Shown here: positions 48,721 to 60,024 of the stretch, piece after piece | How positions within the stretch are numbered: position 1 is the stretch's first letter | Layout: each line of letters opens with the position of its first letter | Assembly (NCBI GenBank): GCA_027924585.1 | Contig: BSBM01000904.1 | Coordinates: forward strand, 14,199,501 to 14,263,500 | Source: Larix kaempferi | Taxonomy: Eukaryota; Streptophyta; Pinopsida; Pinales; Pinaceae | DNA: 64,000 bases | Direction of reading: 5' to 3' | Made by a program: the position numbers and the translations under genes | The notes under the pieces: generated by a model | What the model was told of the DNA's origin: nothing | Databases searched by the model: none | Seen by the model: only the letters and a program-made list of their open reading frames with translations

Positions 48721-48960
48721 GAGCTAGGAATCTTTGAATGCAATATGAAAGAATGTGGAGAGGGAGCTCCCTAAGTTCCTATAGAGGTAGTAGTAGTGCC
48801 CTCTAATCTCATAGTAGAAGGGGCACTTGAAAATAAGGTGCATCTCTATCTCCAACCTCATATAGGTGGCACAATTGGCAAATCCTGTCTGGTTGAGGAA
48901 TATGGTCATCGGTTTCCTCCCAAAGTCTATGAGAGCCTCCCCAAATTTGTCCAAGAGGGA
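48721..48960 (-). pseudogene. LINE zinc-binding C-terminus remnant
   Basis: A minus frame reads NCATYMRLEIEMHLIFKCPF followed by a YYEIRG segment, a degraded C..C..H..C region like the RT zinc-binding end of plant LINEs. It is only 76 codons and broken on both sides. The matching LR-ending tail type is at 45306, but on the other strand, so these are separate insertions. Confidence 0.45.
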
Positions 48961-50500
48961 TCCTAAGTGAGTGCATCCAGTGCCTACATGTAAGATTCCA
49001 ACTTAAATCTGATATAAAATTTCCACTTCACTGGTTGTGCAATTCTGACTTCTTTGGTACTGTAAGATCCCTAATAGGAATTATCTACTGGATGTGTCTT
49101 TTCCTTTCTATTTCTGTAGCTGCTAGTTTAATTTGACTCATACCACTGTAATATCCCAATTGATGGGAATCACCTTTTTGTATGTGCTTCCAGTCTCAGG
49201 TTTATGTGGCTGATTGGATTAGGACAGTATTGTTCTTGAATATTTGTTTTACCCCAGAAATTGCATATAAAATTGAACAATAAGATCTCATACCATCAAC
49301 ATGTATACATTGCAAAACTGATTGTTTATTAATTGCCATGAAATTGGTTTACAACAGAGATATTGGAAATGAGTTGTAACTGTAGTAGCTAACCCCTTCC
49401 TTTATTGAAATATAAGTTGCCGAGCAATACATATAACAGTAAACACTAATAAAGATGGCTGTAACAGCCTTTTTCTCACACCTGGAAATAGTCTTGATGA
49501 TGATACTCCTTCAGAATGCACCCAGATTAGCCTAGGATGATATCAACTATAAAATGCAAGCTTTATTCATCTTGGACAGTTGAATAATGGATGGCTGTAG
49601 CAGCTTAGATATAAGATCAGATCTGAATGTAAGGTGTAGTATGAGAAAAACGTCCAGATGGGAAGATAGATGCCCAGATGGACTGATCACGCCCACTGTG
49701 GTGTCTGCAGCCCACTAGAATGAGATCACGACTCCTTTTAATGCTCTATATGTCCTCTAGAGATGAAAACTTGATCCCTTCACGAATTGCAGTCTTTAAA
49801 CAGTATCACGCTTGTCCCCAATATCGATCTGGCCTCCAAGGAGTGTGTCGCTGCTAGGATGAAGGATTAGGGCCAAGAGAGATGGAATGTTGATGTAATT
49901 CAGATATCACATGCCCTTATATCAGATCATAGACAAATCATAAGCTCCGTAGATGGCCACTACTTCCTTGATGCTAGATCTGGCCTATAATAAAATCGTG
50001 GCTCAACAGATCCATGCTCCAACGAATGCCTCTTTAACATACATATGCAGCTATCACATGAGGGAGGTAGCTGCCTTTGCTGTCCACGATCTCTACACAG
50101 TTCCACACAAGTCTGATAAGGAAGGAGACTGCCTCTCCATTTTGGTTAATGTGCCCTTCTCCCAATAGGTATGATGATCATGACTTCAATACTTAACCAA
50201 GCAGCAGTTGTGAAGAGGATTGCTGGTCCAATACACGATGAGGGATTCTCCACCCTAAATGCTAGATGACTGCGCCCTTGTTAGTACAGAGAGTCGCTGC
50301 CCACAAACCATGAATACTCCCTGCTTCCAATAAACTCGAACTCTATACTAATAATCCAGCATTCTTTTGTTAGATTATGGTAACTTCGGGATGTCCTCCA
50401 TGGTTCAGATGCCTTATATGGAGGTACATTAGCTGCATAGGCATCAGGATGGAGTAGAGGGTGAGATGCACTCTACTCAGTGGCATGAACCCAGTGGGGG
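48961..50500. other. Intron or flank, nothing recognised
   Basis: No gene, tRNA or clear repeat edge is supported. If the CLC gene is intact its missing upstream exons must be here or further right, but I could not identify the GxEGP-loop exon. Confidence 0.4.
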
Positions 50501-50502
50501 AT

Positions 50503-51972
50503 GCATGCGGAGCTTCAGGGGAGATTGACCTTTGCATGCATGAGTTTTGCATGACCTATCAGCATTCAGTGACTGCATGCAAATGTGACCTTTTGCATGC
50601 ACCGGGAATTAGGGTTTTGGCAAACCTAATTCATCGGTGAGATTATTTAAAGAGGCAGGGGGTCCCCAGATGAGGTTACTCAGTTGCATTGTCGGAGAGA
50701 GATACTGCTAGAGTGAGAAGGGCGTAGCTACACATGTGGGGCAACTTTCTGAGAGAGAGAGTTGCTGCAGGAACTAGGAAGGTCATATCTGAGCTAGATC
50801 AGTGACCTTCAGTTCCAGAGAGGCTAGACACCCAGTACTGTGAGCTGAGAGAGCTCAACAATGTGATTTCTGATTAGATTGGAGGAGGCCGAGTTCTCTT
50901 GGAGGAGGGCGCATTTCCCAAGGAGGGAGAAGCTCGTTGGGAGCTGGATTGACCGATTCAGAGTCTGAGACTTCCAGGATAGCCTTGCCTCAGCATTGGA
51001 GGAAGGTTAGGGACGATCAGAGCTCAGATCTGCTGAGATCCGGTCTGGTACGAGCTTTTGACATCTGGAGGGAGGGCGCACTTGTGCATGCAGAGTAGGC
51101 CGAGTTCATCAGAGGGTTTCTTCAGTTTCAGAGCAAATCAGAGCAGAGAGATACAGAGAGGGCAGATCAGTCAAAGGCATCTTCAGATCATTTAGATCCA
51201 ATTTGACAGTTGGGGCTTACTCATCTAGTGCATGCATCAGCTGGATGCATGCAAAGTAGAGTCTGTCCAGTTTTGGACCGATTGAGTTACCTGCTGAGGT
51301 AATCCTGTATTGTATTGTCTCATTTATATCTATATGTTCTGGGCTCGAAAGAGAAGATAGCCCCACAGTTAGCTGGTTTTTGCCCGAAAGGGTTCCAGGG
51401 TACATCTGTTGTTTATGTGTTTGATTGCATTTATATTTCAGTTGGTAAATGTAGATCTAGTTGTTTGAGTCTATATTTTTATGAGTATATACTGATATGA
51501 GACTCATACTGCTTGAGATCTCAGGGCGATTCAAAGGGATTAGTGATCTCTGAATCAAATATTTACATCTTTTGTGGTCTTTGAAGCACGATGATAAGTC
51601 TGGATGACCTACCCTCAATATTGACTAGGACGGATAGATTTCACCGCCGAAATCAATGTTGGCCAGGGCAAATAACCCTTAACCCTAAATCAGCTCTCAG
51701 AGCTCTCAAACTGAATCTCAATGATCAATAATAATAATGGATACTGAGTAACTCACTTTATCTTTCTTTTATAGCCTTGACATTGCATGCCCTATACCTA
51801 AGTCACTTTTCTCTTCTATTTCTCCGTTGAGTTGCATGCCTGCATGATTGCATGCATTTCACTTTTGCATGCATGCATGCTTGCATGCATCTTACTTTTG
51901 CATGCAGGCTTGCTTACATGCATCTTACTTTTGCATGCAGGCTTGCATGCTCTTGAGCTAGGGCTCGCATGC
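50503..51972. repeat. GCATGC-rich tract with LTR-like promoter
   Basis: I count 18 GCATGC hexamers (including overlapping ones), densest at 51834-51972, where a unit of about 30 bp (cttttgcatgca followed by a gcttgcatgcatctta-like part) repeats. tatttaaa at 50644-50651 followed by GA-rich leader sequence looks like an LTR promoter similar to the one at 30817. No terminal repeats were found to define an element. Confidence 0.6.
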
Positions 51973-52069
51973 TCTGCATGTCCCTTGTTCCACTTTTACC
52001 CAAAATGGAACATTACAAATGTGTATGGGGGTCAAGCGATGATGCCATCTTGCAACTCCATGAAATGCT

Positions 52070-52353
52070 CTAGATAAAAATACATCTATGGGCCCAATCT
52101 CTCAGCGGTGAGGTCCAAGTGACTTGGATGTACAATCTGTAGATGTCCTCTCTAATGGATTGGTTTATTTCTTGCCTAGTCAGCAAGAGATGGCCTAGCG
52201 TGTCTAGAAAGTACCTGAAGGGGGAGAGGTGCTTTAGGGAGATGGTCATCAATTGGAGAAGCCATGAGGCCTTTGAAAGCAATATTGTGAACGACCCATG
52301 GGGCAATCTGAGGCAAGGACCTCTAAGGAGCCAACATTAACGAGTTCAGAACC
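52070..52353. other. Flank of the 3' LTR
   Basis: Ends gaacc immediately before the LTR start at 52354, the expected 5-bp target duplication; its partner is outside the window. No coding sequence is recognised. Confidence 0.4.
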
Positions 52354-54922
52354 TGTTGCCACCTGGTTTCACACCTGGGAAAACGCGGCAGAAGTCTTCA
52401 AGCTGTTGGTGTGGCCTTGGGGGCAAGCCAGAGTCAAGTCCTGTCACCTGAAACTCAATTCCTCCGTCTAGGCTTACTCCTAGCAAAGCCAAGGGGGGTG
52501 GACCCTAAAAAGTAAAATAAAACCTAAGGTGTCTAATCTATGAAAGACAAAACAACTAATCTAGAAGTTAGAATATTTTTGTAAACCAAGAACAATGCAG
52601 CATATATATATATAAAGCAAATATCATTCATCATCATTGTCATTTGCAAACATCCATCATTATCATTGTCATTTAAAACATTCATCATCATTTGAAATAT
52701 AACAAGATAGACCAGTGCCGATAAATGGAGTCACAAAAAGGTGCTTGAAATGAAAAGACAATGTTGTGCAATTCGTTCTTGGTTTATTTTATTATTAATG
52801 TGGTAATGATCTTTTTATTAAAGGCTGGGGGATTCCTGATATACCAAAAGGTACATGGAATATGTCCATAATTCAGCTGTGTGGTTTCTCACTCAAACAT
52901 GTGGGCTGGATCGGAGTCCCAAGGAGGTGTTCAGATGCTATACCAAACGAGGGTATAGCCTAACGGTTTCTAGGAGGTCGCTATCCAATGTTATCCCACA
53001 CCCTTTGAGAAATTTTCCCACAACAGAAGAATAGTCGTTTTGTGCCGGATTTTCACAAGTAAGTGGTTTATTGGGGTGTGTTAAAACTTATTACTAGTCA
53101 CTCATCCCTTTCTGATGTGTGCCAGCATGTTCAGACTATGCTGCAGTGGCCATAGAGCATACGGGGAAGAGCCTTGGAAATTTTAAATTTTTTTAGAACC
53201 AGTATTTTACTTTTTTAAACCCCAAGAGTCTCTTTTCGGGCTAGTACTAGGGCAAGCCCTTGTCCTGAAACCTTACTTCGGGAAAGCAAGGAGTGTTTTG
53301 AATTTGTAGAAAAAAAAGTGAAAATTGTAAAAAATGTGAAAAAACTAAGTCCTGAGTGAACTTGTGCCCTGCCAATGGAACAGACCAACAAGGTAAATTT
53401 TAATCCTAGTTTGATTTTATTAAGTGCGGAAAATGAAATCTAAACTAAAAAAATGCAAACCACGAAAATTGAGTCGACACAGTTTTCCCCCCTGGGGGGG
53501 GATGGGGGTGTGGGCGCTTGGTTAGCCCACTTGCTCTCGTTTGATATGTCTTTACAATGCAATAGAAGTGCCCCAGTCTTATGACTTAGTGACTTACAAA
53601 AATGGAGAGAAAAAGTATCCGGTTTGAAAATTTTGAAATCTAGGTGCTCCGGATGGCCTGGATCCTCAAAATTTGGCCAGCATTTCCTCTATATGTTCAT
53701 CAAATGCTACAAACCAGCAAGCAAAAATCAGTAAAAAAAATGCCCAAAAACACTTTAAGAGTGTATTTGGGACACCTGCTAAAACCCCCCCCAAAAAACT
53801 AAGTTAAAATTCTAAGTTAAAATACTGAAAAGTAACTAAGTGAGACAAGCTGTGAGGCTTGTCTCCTTAGGATCTTTGCAAGCTTTGAGAAGCAGCAAAT
53901 TACTAGCTCTTTAAATCATCCAAATAAAATTTTTTAATCAGATCTAACACTACCCTTCAAAACCTTTTAAAGATTTGACAATTATTTCAAGTTAAGAAAA
54001 GCGAAATGCTAGATAAACAAGGAACTCTAATTTAATTAAGATAAAGCTTTGTAAATGAAATATATTAGAGTTCTCAAAGAGTAAATTCAGATTTGTTTAA
54101 GAATATAAATATCAAAATGCAAATCAGAAATACTCTTGTCACAAGTAACCAGTAACCAGAGATTTATAAAAAGTAGAAGGAGAAAGAGATGGAGAGTATA
54201 TTTTTTTTATCAAATTTTTCTTGAAGAAACTTTGGATCCTTCCTGGTGGTGAGCTGAGGGACTGTGTCTGCAAAAAGGAGTTAGTGTAATGAAAGAAACA
54301 AACTAGATCTTCTACCCATCTACTTGAAGCAACCTGCAAATCACATCAACTTGAAACAAAATGATCAAAACTAGAAAAACACATATGAGAAATCAAAGAA
54401 AATGCTCATAAACAAATGACACATTTAAATTTAGACCTCTACACATGCATAGATAAAAGACTAAATAATAAACAAATTATCTAATCCTCCTTATAAATCA
54501 ATACTGACCCTTCACAAAGCTAGATTTGATGCAAAAGAGACAAACAACTCAAATACAAGTTACCTCAATAAAGCTCAAAACATTCATCCACTCATGGAAT
54601 GCCCAACACCAAGCATGACCTCCAAAGTCTCTTATTTTATTAATAAAAAACACAAGTACAAAGTAATGGCATGCTCCAACTCTAACTAGAGCACAATGGA
54701 GAGAGCTTTCCAATTTATAGAAAAACCTCGAAGAGATAGGCACATTGGGTGAGGAGATGACGGGGGAATGGATGGAGTAACATATGCCATAGATGGGGCT
54801 GCCTCATTCCTCTTAACATGCTGCCCAAACCAGCACCAAATGTGCCCACCAGTCAGCACACAATCAGCTGCAAACAATCACGAAATGGGGGACCCATTAC
54901 ATTGGGAAATGCACCCATCCTT

Positions 54923-55223
54923 TGTTGACACTATGCACATGCCTCCAAAGTATTAGAACCCTAGTGGGTCGCTTGAGTGCTACTTCCCTCGCCATTCAAC
55001 CCCAAGTGGCAACTTTGCTTTACTCCAAATGAGACAATGTGTTCCATTTGAGTCCACTTGATTATTCTGCATCCTTGCCATCACAATTTCTTTAAGAGTC
55101 CAAATGATCCCTCAACCTCTACCAGAACTTCAAGGCTGCTCTCGGGTCTTCAGTATCATCAGCTGGGTGATGGCATCAAAAGATATCATGACCATGTTGG
55201 CATCAATGACAATTTCATCAACA
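54923..55223 (-). repeat. Inverted mini-LTR, 301 bp
   Basis: On the minus strand it reads TGTTGATGAAATTG and matches 60025-60320, then jumps to the last five bases CAACA. Length agrees exactly: 296 + 5. The jump removes the equivalent of 60321-63180 at a shared AGTGT. It differs from the 3' LTR by at least one base (TGTTGATG against TGTTAATG). Confidence 0.9.
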
Positions 55224-55302
55224 ATCTCCCCCTTTGTCATTGATGACAACAACTCTCATAGGGGGAGCATGAGTTGTTGTCATCAATGACAAAGGGGGAG
55301 AT
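55224..55302. repeat. Double-PPT palindrome
   Basis: Two 32-bp arms (55224-55255 and 55271-55302) are perfect reverse complements around a 15-bp spacer. Each contains aaagggggagat, the PPT used before the 3' LTR at 60013-60024. Both LTR-like sequences diverge from it. Confidence 0.93.
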
Positions 55303-56285
55303 TGTTAAGTGCACACCTCTAGAGAGAACATTAAGATCAGCTCATTCATCCCTGCGTTAGTAGAGATCTTGAGAAGTCTTTAGAAGACCTGGACCAGTTT
55401 TAAAAATAAAATAAATTCCGTTGCATTGGTTGATGACTATAGCTTGACTTGGACTAAGATATCAGATTGACATGATAGAGATGTACTTGACAGTAACAAT
55501 GATCAGGTCAAACTTTCTCAAGGCATATGAAAGTAGCTGTGTGTGAACAGATCTTAAACTACTTGTTATCCTGGATAAGGAGTGCATGTGACAAATATCT
55601 ATGGTCAAGCAAAAACTTGTATATGAATGAGTCAGCCTTGAAGACCTATTAAAGATTGATATGATGACAAGTATAGCAAAGGTTTGAAGCTGAGATGCAA
55701 CAAAGAAATGTTGAAGAGCAGTGTGAAAGAAGATGATACGTTGAAGATGATGCACCCTATCAGAAGATGTATGATGATTTGACAAAGATCAGATAAGAGG
55801 ATGAGCAGTAGTGAAGAATTGGTGGACAGAATGCTGATGTGATAGAGATTGCTTTGGATGTGGCAGTGATATCTACAAGGATGATCTGACAGTGACTAGA
55901 GTACAGTGATTGATGAGTTGATAATTGTAAAGGCAAGCTTGTCTTGCTTTTGAGGTTAGGATACCTCAAACCTTTCTTAGCAGGGTCCTAAGAAAACCAG
56001 GCAGGGTCCTGGATGCAGAGTAGGTGCTCTATGTATCAGTAGGTGCTGATTTTTCCTAACGGTTGTAGCCGTACCATAATAATATAAAAGATTACAAATT
56101 TATATGGTGTGGTGTTCTTCTGTGTTATGGCTCTTTATGAATGAAATGCTTATGCTATGTGAATGATGTTTATGAAATGAATATGGTAAAGTATAAGATT
56201 GATGAATTGATAGCTAACGGTGGTAAGCTAAGAAAATTTTAAAATTGGCTTCACACTGATTCACCCCCCCCTCTCAGTGTCAACA
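55303..56285 (+). repeat. Internally deleted 5' LTR, 983 bp
   Basis: TGTTAA is followed directly by GTGCACACC, equivalent to joining 60030 to 62212 of the 3' LTR at a shared AA. The lost 2.2 kb contains the TATA box at 60967 and the enhancer-like repeats, so this LTR should be unable to start normal transcription. It ends AGTGTCAACA. Remaining sequence is about 1% different from the 3' LTR by eye. Confidence 0.88.
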
Positions 56286-56287
56286 AT

Positions 56288-56299
56288 TGGTATCAGAGC
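56288..56299 (+). other. Primer binding site, initiator tRNA-Met
   Basis: TGGTATCAGAGC begins three bases after the LTR end. This is the usual primer site of plant Copia elements. Confidence 0.92.
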
Positions 56300-56347
56300 G
56301 GGCCTTTGTCACGAGCCTAGCAAGCTTGAAGGAGATCCTTAGACACA

Positions 56348-58153
56348 ATGGAGGAAAAGAAAGAGTCATCAAGCAATGACGCGCCTATACTGGATATTGC
56401 AGATTATTTCAGTTGGAGGAGCAAAATGAAGGCCTATCTGAAGAAGTTTGGTGTTTGGGAAATTGTCATCAATCCACCCGCTCCATCAAACAAGAAAGGA
56501 AAACCAGCTGCACAGAAGGAAGTGAAGAAGGACAACAATACAGCCTTGAAGTTCCTCGTGGATGGACTTCCCAGCTCAGTGAAGGAAAGTGTAGGAGAGT
56601 ACACTTCAGCAAAAGACCTATGGTTCAAGCTGGAGAGTGAATATCATAAGGCAAGATCAGAACCCGAAAAGACAGATCAGAAATCAGAAGACAAGCCCCC
56701 AGAAGAGCTAAATCAAGAAGAAGATAAACAGGAAGAGGACTCCAGTAAAGGAATGGACTCTTGTGATTATGATAGCTTGTGTGATGAAATTGAGAAGGTT
56801 CTGGCAAATGATGATGAAGCAATGTTGAAAGCTAAACAGAGAATTATAAACTATGTATGCCACATAGATCTCAGAGCTGATTGGTTCTTGAACAAAGTTG
56901 ATCTTAATCAATCTGATTACAAGATGTTTAGGACGACAACCTTTGATTATATGGATAATCTCCAAAAGCAGAATGTTGAACTAAAGGAGTTGCTTAAGAA
57001 ACTTAAGCAAGAGGGAGTAGGTTGGCTGAAATTGCTGAAGGAAAAGGAAGTAGAAAAGGAACAGCTAAAGATTGATTTGATCGATCCAACCCTAGAACAA
57101 AAGAACCATGATAAAGATTCAAAAATACTTGAAGAAGCAAGTCATGACTTGAAGACTCAGCTGGAGGAAGCCAAGAGGACAGAAGAAATCTTGAAAAGAC
57201 AGCTAGACGAAAAGGAGGAAACAGTCCAGAAGCTGGAGATGGAGGTAGTTGATCTCAGGAAGAAAGGTGAGAAAAATGAAGTCTTGGTCAAGCTCCAGGA
57301 CAGTTCAAATGTCCTAGATAAGATCTTAGATTGCCAAAGATCTCCGCTCGACAAAACTGGTCTTGGTTACAAGAAGAACAAAGAAAAACTTGAAGATGTC
57401 GCTTGGTCTCTGAAGACTCCTGTAGCAGGTCCATCAACGTCCAAAGCTGCTCCTCAGGCACTTGTGCATGACAACAAGGAGTTTGGAAGTTCAAAGATGA
57501 AACAAGGAGTTAGGTCTGTTCATCAAAGCAACTTCATAAAGGAAACAGCTCCAAGATTCAGGTATGAAAGTGGCTTCGATGGTTATTGTTTTTGTTGTTC
57601 TAATTTTGGTCATAAGGCTATGGATTGTAGGTTCTATGAAAGAAGAAGGGCTGGAAGCCCCAATGTCTCAGTTAGATGTTGGACATGCAATCAAGTCGGA
57701 CATGTTGCTGCCACATGTTGCATAGTGAGATGCTACTCTTGCAGTGGGTTTGGACACAAAGCCCATGAATGTGCCAGTCAAAGAAGTCAACCAAGAAGGA
57801 GTACTTCATACAAATCAGCAAGAAGATTTGAAGATCAGAAGACAAATGCCTACAGTCAGGGATATGCTCAGGCATGGAGAAATGAAGTAGATCAAAGAAG
57901 TATTGGAAGTTCCAACAGCTCAGTTAGGTGTTGGTCATGTAACAAATTTGGGCACAAAGCGCAAAATTGTTGGAATGATATGAGAAGACTAACATACAGC
58001 ACAGCCAAGAAAACCAGCAAGGACAATGAAGGGACAGATACTCAATGGACAGATGCCAAGAAGCAAGTATGGATAAGGAAGACCGAGCAGTTGCAGAAAG
58101 GAGAAGCTGATCAGAGCTGGGAGGATGGCTGCCATATGGCAAGCCAAGTTTAA
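56348..58153 (+). CDS. Copia-type Gag with four zinc knuckles (601 aa)
   Basis: It starts at an ATG 48 nt after the primer site. Residues about 15-110 resemble the plant Copia gag (UBN2/DUF4219-like) domain: FSWRSKMKAYL, WEIV, and AKDLWFKLE. A Lys/Glu-rich coiled coil follows (about 200-310). The segment QRSPLDKTGLGY is typical of gag proteins of the SIRE/Maximus-like Copia group. Four C-x2-C-x4-H-x4-C knuckles lie at residues 414-427, 444-457, 462-475 and 528-541; one or two is more usual. Gag coats and packages the RNA. The ORF is intact although no pol follows, which fits a non-autonomous element kept by trans-complementation. Confidence 0.9.
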   Translation: MEEKKESSSNDAPILDIADYFSWRSKMKAYLKKFGVWEIVINPPAPSNKKGKPAAQKEVKKDNNTALKFLVDGLPSSVKESVGEYTSAKDLWFKLESEYHKARSEPEKTDQKSEDKPPEELNQEEDKQEEDSSKGMDSCDYDSLCDEIEKVLANDDEAMLKAKQRIINYVCHIDLRADWFLNKVDLNQSDYKMFRTTTFDYMDNLQKQNVELKELLKKLKQEGVGWLKLLKEKEVEKEQLKIDLIDPTLEQKNHDKDSKILEEASHDLKTQLEEAKRTEEILKRQLDEKEETVQKLEMEVVDLRKKGEKNEVLVKLQDSSNVLDKILDCQRSPLDKTGLGYKKNKEKLEDVAWSLKTPVAGPSTSKAAPQALVHDNKEFGSSKMKQGVRSVHQSNFIKETAPRFRYESGFDGYCFCCSNFGHKAMDCRFYERRRAGSPNVSVRCWTCNQVGHVAATCCIVRCYSCSGFGHKAHECASQRSQPRRSTSYKSARRFEDQKTNAYSQGYAQAWRNEVDQRSIGSSNSSVRCWSCNKFGHKAQNCWNDMRRLTYSTAKKTSKDNEGTDTQWTDAKKQVWIRKTEQLQKGEADQSWEDGCHMASQV

Positions 58154-58441
58154 GGTCTCTTAAAGACCTTAGCACACGATGAGTCCATGGAGTTGGAGGA
58201 TGGACTCAAAAGTATGTGATAGTCACTCCAAAGTAATTTAAAAGGCAGTCATTTGATCATAAAGAAGAGGACATTGACAGTATATGGGCAGCATCTTGAT
58301 ATGACAGTGACAATTGATGAAGGACTAAAAGTAAGAAGGAGCATGTGAACGATTGATTGCTAGCTTGTCTGCCAGGCAAATGTTGGGGCAAGATGATGTT
58401 TTTCAAGTATACATCGTCGTGTACTACAATGGAAGATTCGA

Positions 58442-58978
58442 ATGATATTGATGGAGTCACTTTTGGAAAGTTGTGACAGAACTATTCCAGAGCCAGTCAT
58501 GAGGTGTATGATTATGATTAATAGGTTAGGTGCAGGGAAGGAGGACAAACTAAAAAGGAAAAGAAACCCAAGCAGCTACAAGACAAAAAGGGTAGAAGTA
58601 GAATCAGAGTGTGTGTTGAATGTTAGTAGTCACTTGCAACAAATCGTCTGTGATTGGACTGAACACGTTGGCTTAGGTCAAGGCTTCACAGGACTGCATC
58701 TGGATAAGTCGGAAGAAACATGTGAACAATGGTTTACTGAGAACAGTTACAACTCATTTGCATTAGCTGGAGATGTGGAAGCTTATGTTGGTGAGTCCAC
58801 TTGGGATCCAGAGCATGCACTGGATCAAGATCCTAGTGTGAATGAACATGAAAAGGAATCATTTGAAGGTCGAGAGTTGAAATATTCTTCACAAGAAGAT
58901 ATGTTGAGAAAGAATAGTTGTCACAGAGAGGAGAAAACCATCACTTCAGCTGAGGAGGGCGCACCCATGGATGATTAA
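58442..58978 (+). CDS. Unrecognised ORF downstream of gag (178 aa)
   Basis: An open frame between gag and the 3' non-coding region, in the place where pol would be. The protein is basic at residues 32-50 and acidic afterwards (many Glu/Asp, no Cys cluster). I recognise no protease, integrase, RT or envelope feature. It may be a decayed pol-side remnant or a chance ORF, and the start is uncertain. Confidence 0.3.
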   Translation: MILMESLLESCDRTIPEPVMRCMIMINRLGAGKEDKLKRKRNPSSYKTKRVEVESECVLNVSSHLQQIVCDWTEHVGLGQGFTGLHLDKSEETCEQWFTENSYNSFALAGDVEAYVGESTWDPEHALDQDPSVNEHEKESFEGRELKYSSQEDMLRKNSCHREEKTITSAEEGAPMDD

Positions 58979-59717
58979 CTTTTCTCTGTTTATTTGCATT
59001 TGCTGCTGCTTCAGTTGAGAAAGTCGAGTTTCATTTCCTGAGCATTACTACTCCATCTCTGAGATAAAATAATTACCTTTGCGGCTGTCTTCACCACAAA
59101 GGAAGTCGTGATAACCTAGAGAAGAGTGTGTTGGAGTGGGAAGAAATCACCACTGGCAGTGGAAGAGAATACAAATGACCACATCAAGCAAAATTCAGGT
59201 CCAAGGATCGTGGTTGTTGAATTATAGAACAGTGATGTACAGTCAATGAACAATAAAATCACTCCAAACTCTATATGATGCACACTTGATGATTGATTAT
59301 TGAACAAATTCAAGCTTGAAGGAAGTAAACAAAGTTGAGGTTTTCTATAGTTCACACAGAAGTCTGAGTTGGCATATATACACAAACTTGCAGCATAAGA
59401 AGATGATTCCATACAGAATGTATGCTGTGATGATGCCTTGTACACAATGATGCAAATCCTACGATGATATTTCAGACCTTAATGAAGATGACCATACATA
59501 TATATATACAGTGATATGTTTGATGAGCAAACTAGATGAGCAGCTTGACATTGATTGTCAAGACCTTATGATGAGTATGTGAACAATATATGAGCACACT
59601 TGAAATTGACAGTAATATACATACAATGAAAGGACAGGAGAAACACCAGATGTTATTTTCTGTTTGATAACAAACTAAGAAATGAGATGAAATCTGAACT
59701 ATGTGAGGTGGCAGAAC
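58979..59717 (+). other. 3' non-coding part of the Copia-type element
   Basis: No coding domain is recognised between the small ORF and the purine-rich stretch. It would normally hold pol in an autonomous relative. Confidence 0.5.
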
Positions 59718-60024
59718 GATAGGGGGAGCAAGAAATCCCTTTGAAGAAATCAAGTATGTGAAGGACTTGATGTACAGTATAAAAGGATGATCTCAAAAGG
59801 GCATACCCAGCTCAGTCAAAGGGGGAGTGTCTATGAAAATTTGAAGATGGCAAACTCAGAAAATGATTTCATAAAAGCATTCAAGAATTTTTTGGACATT
59901 GTGAAGCCTTTGAAGGCTGCTCAACCCTTTGTCATTAATGTCAAAGGGGGAGAGATGAAGACAAAAGGGGAGCATGCTCATAGGGGGAGCATGAGTTGTT
60001 GTCATCAATGACAAAGGGGGAGAT
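59718..60024 (+). other. Multiple polypurine tracts and PPT
   Basis: Purine tracts of the aagggggag type recur: tagggggagca (59720), aaagggggagtg (59819), aaagggggagag (59943), aaaggggagca, tagggggagca, and the final aaagggggagat (60013-60024) directly before the LTR. The last primes plus-strand synthesis; the others may act as extra primers. Confidence 0.75.

Noticed and set aside
55462-55785. 107-codon ORF present again at 62363-62686
   Set aside because: Duplicated only because both lie in the 5' and 3' LTRs, on the strand opposite to the element; no domain.
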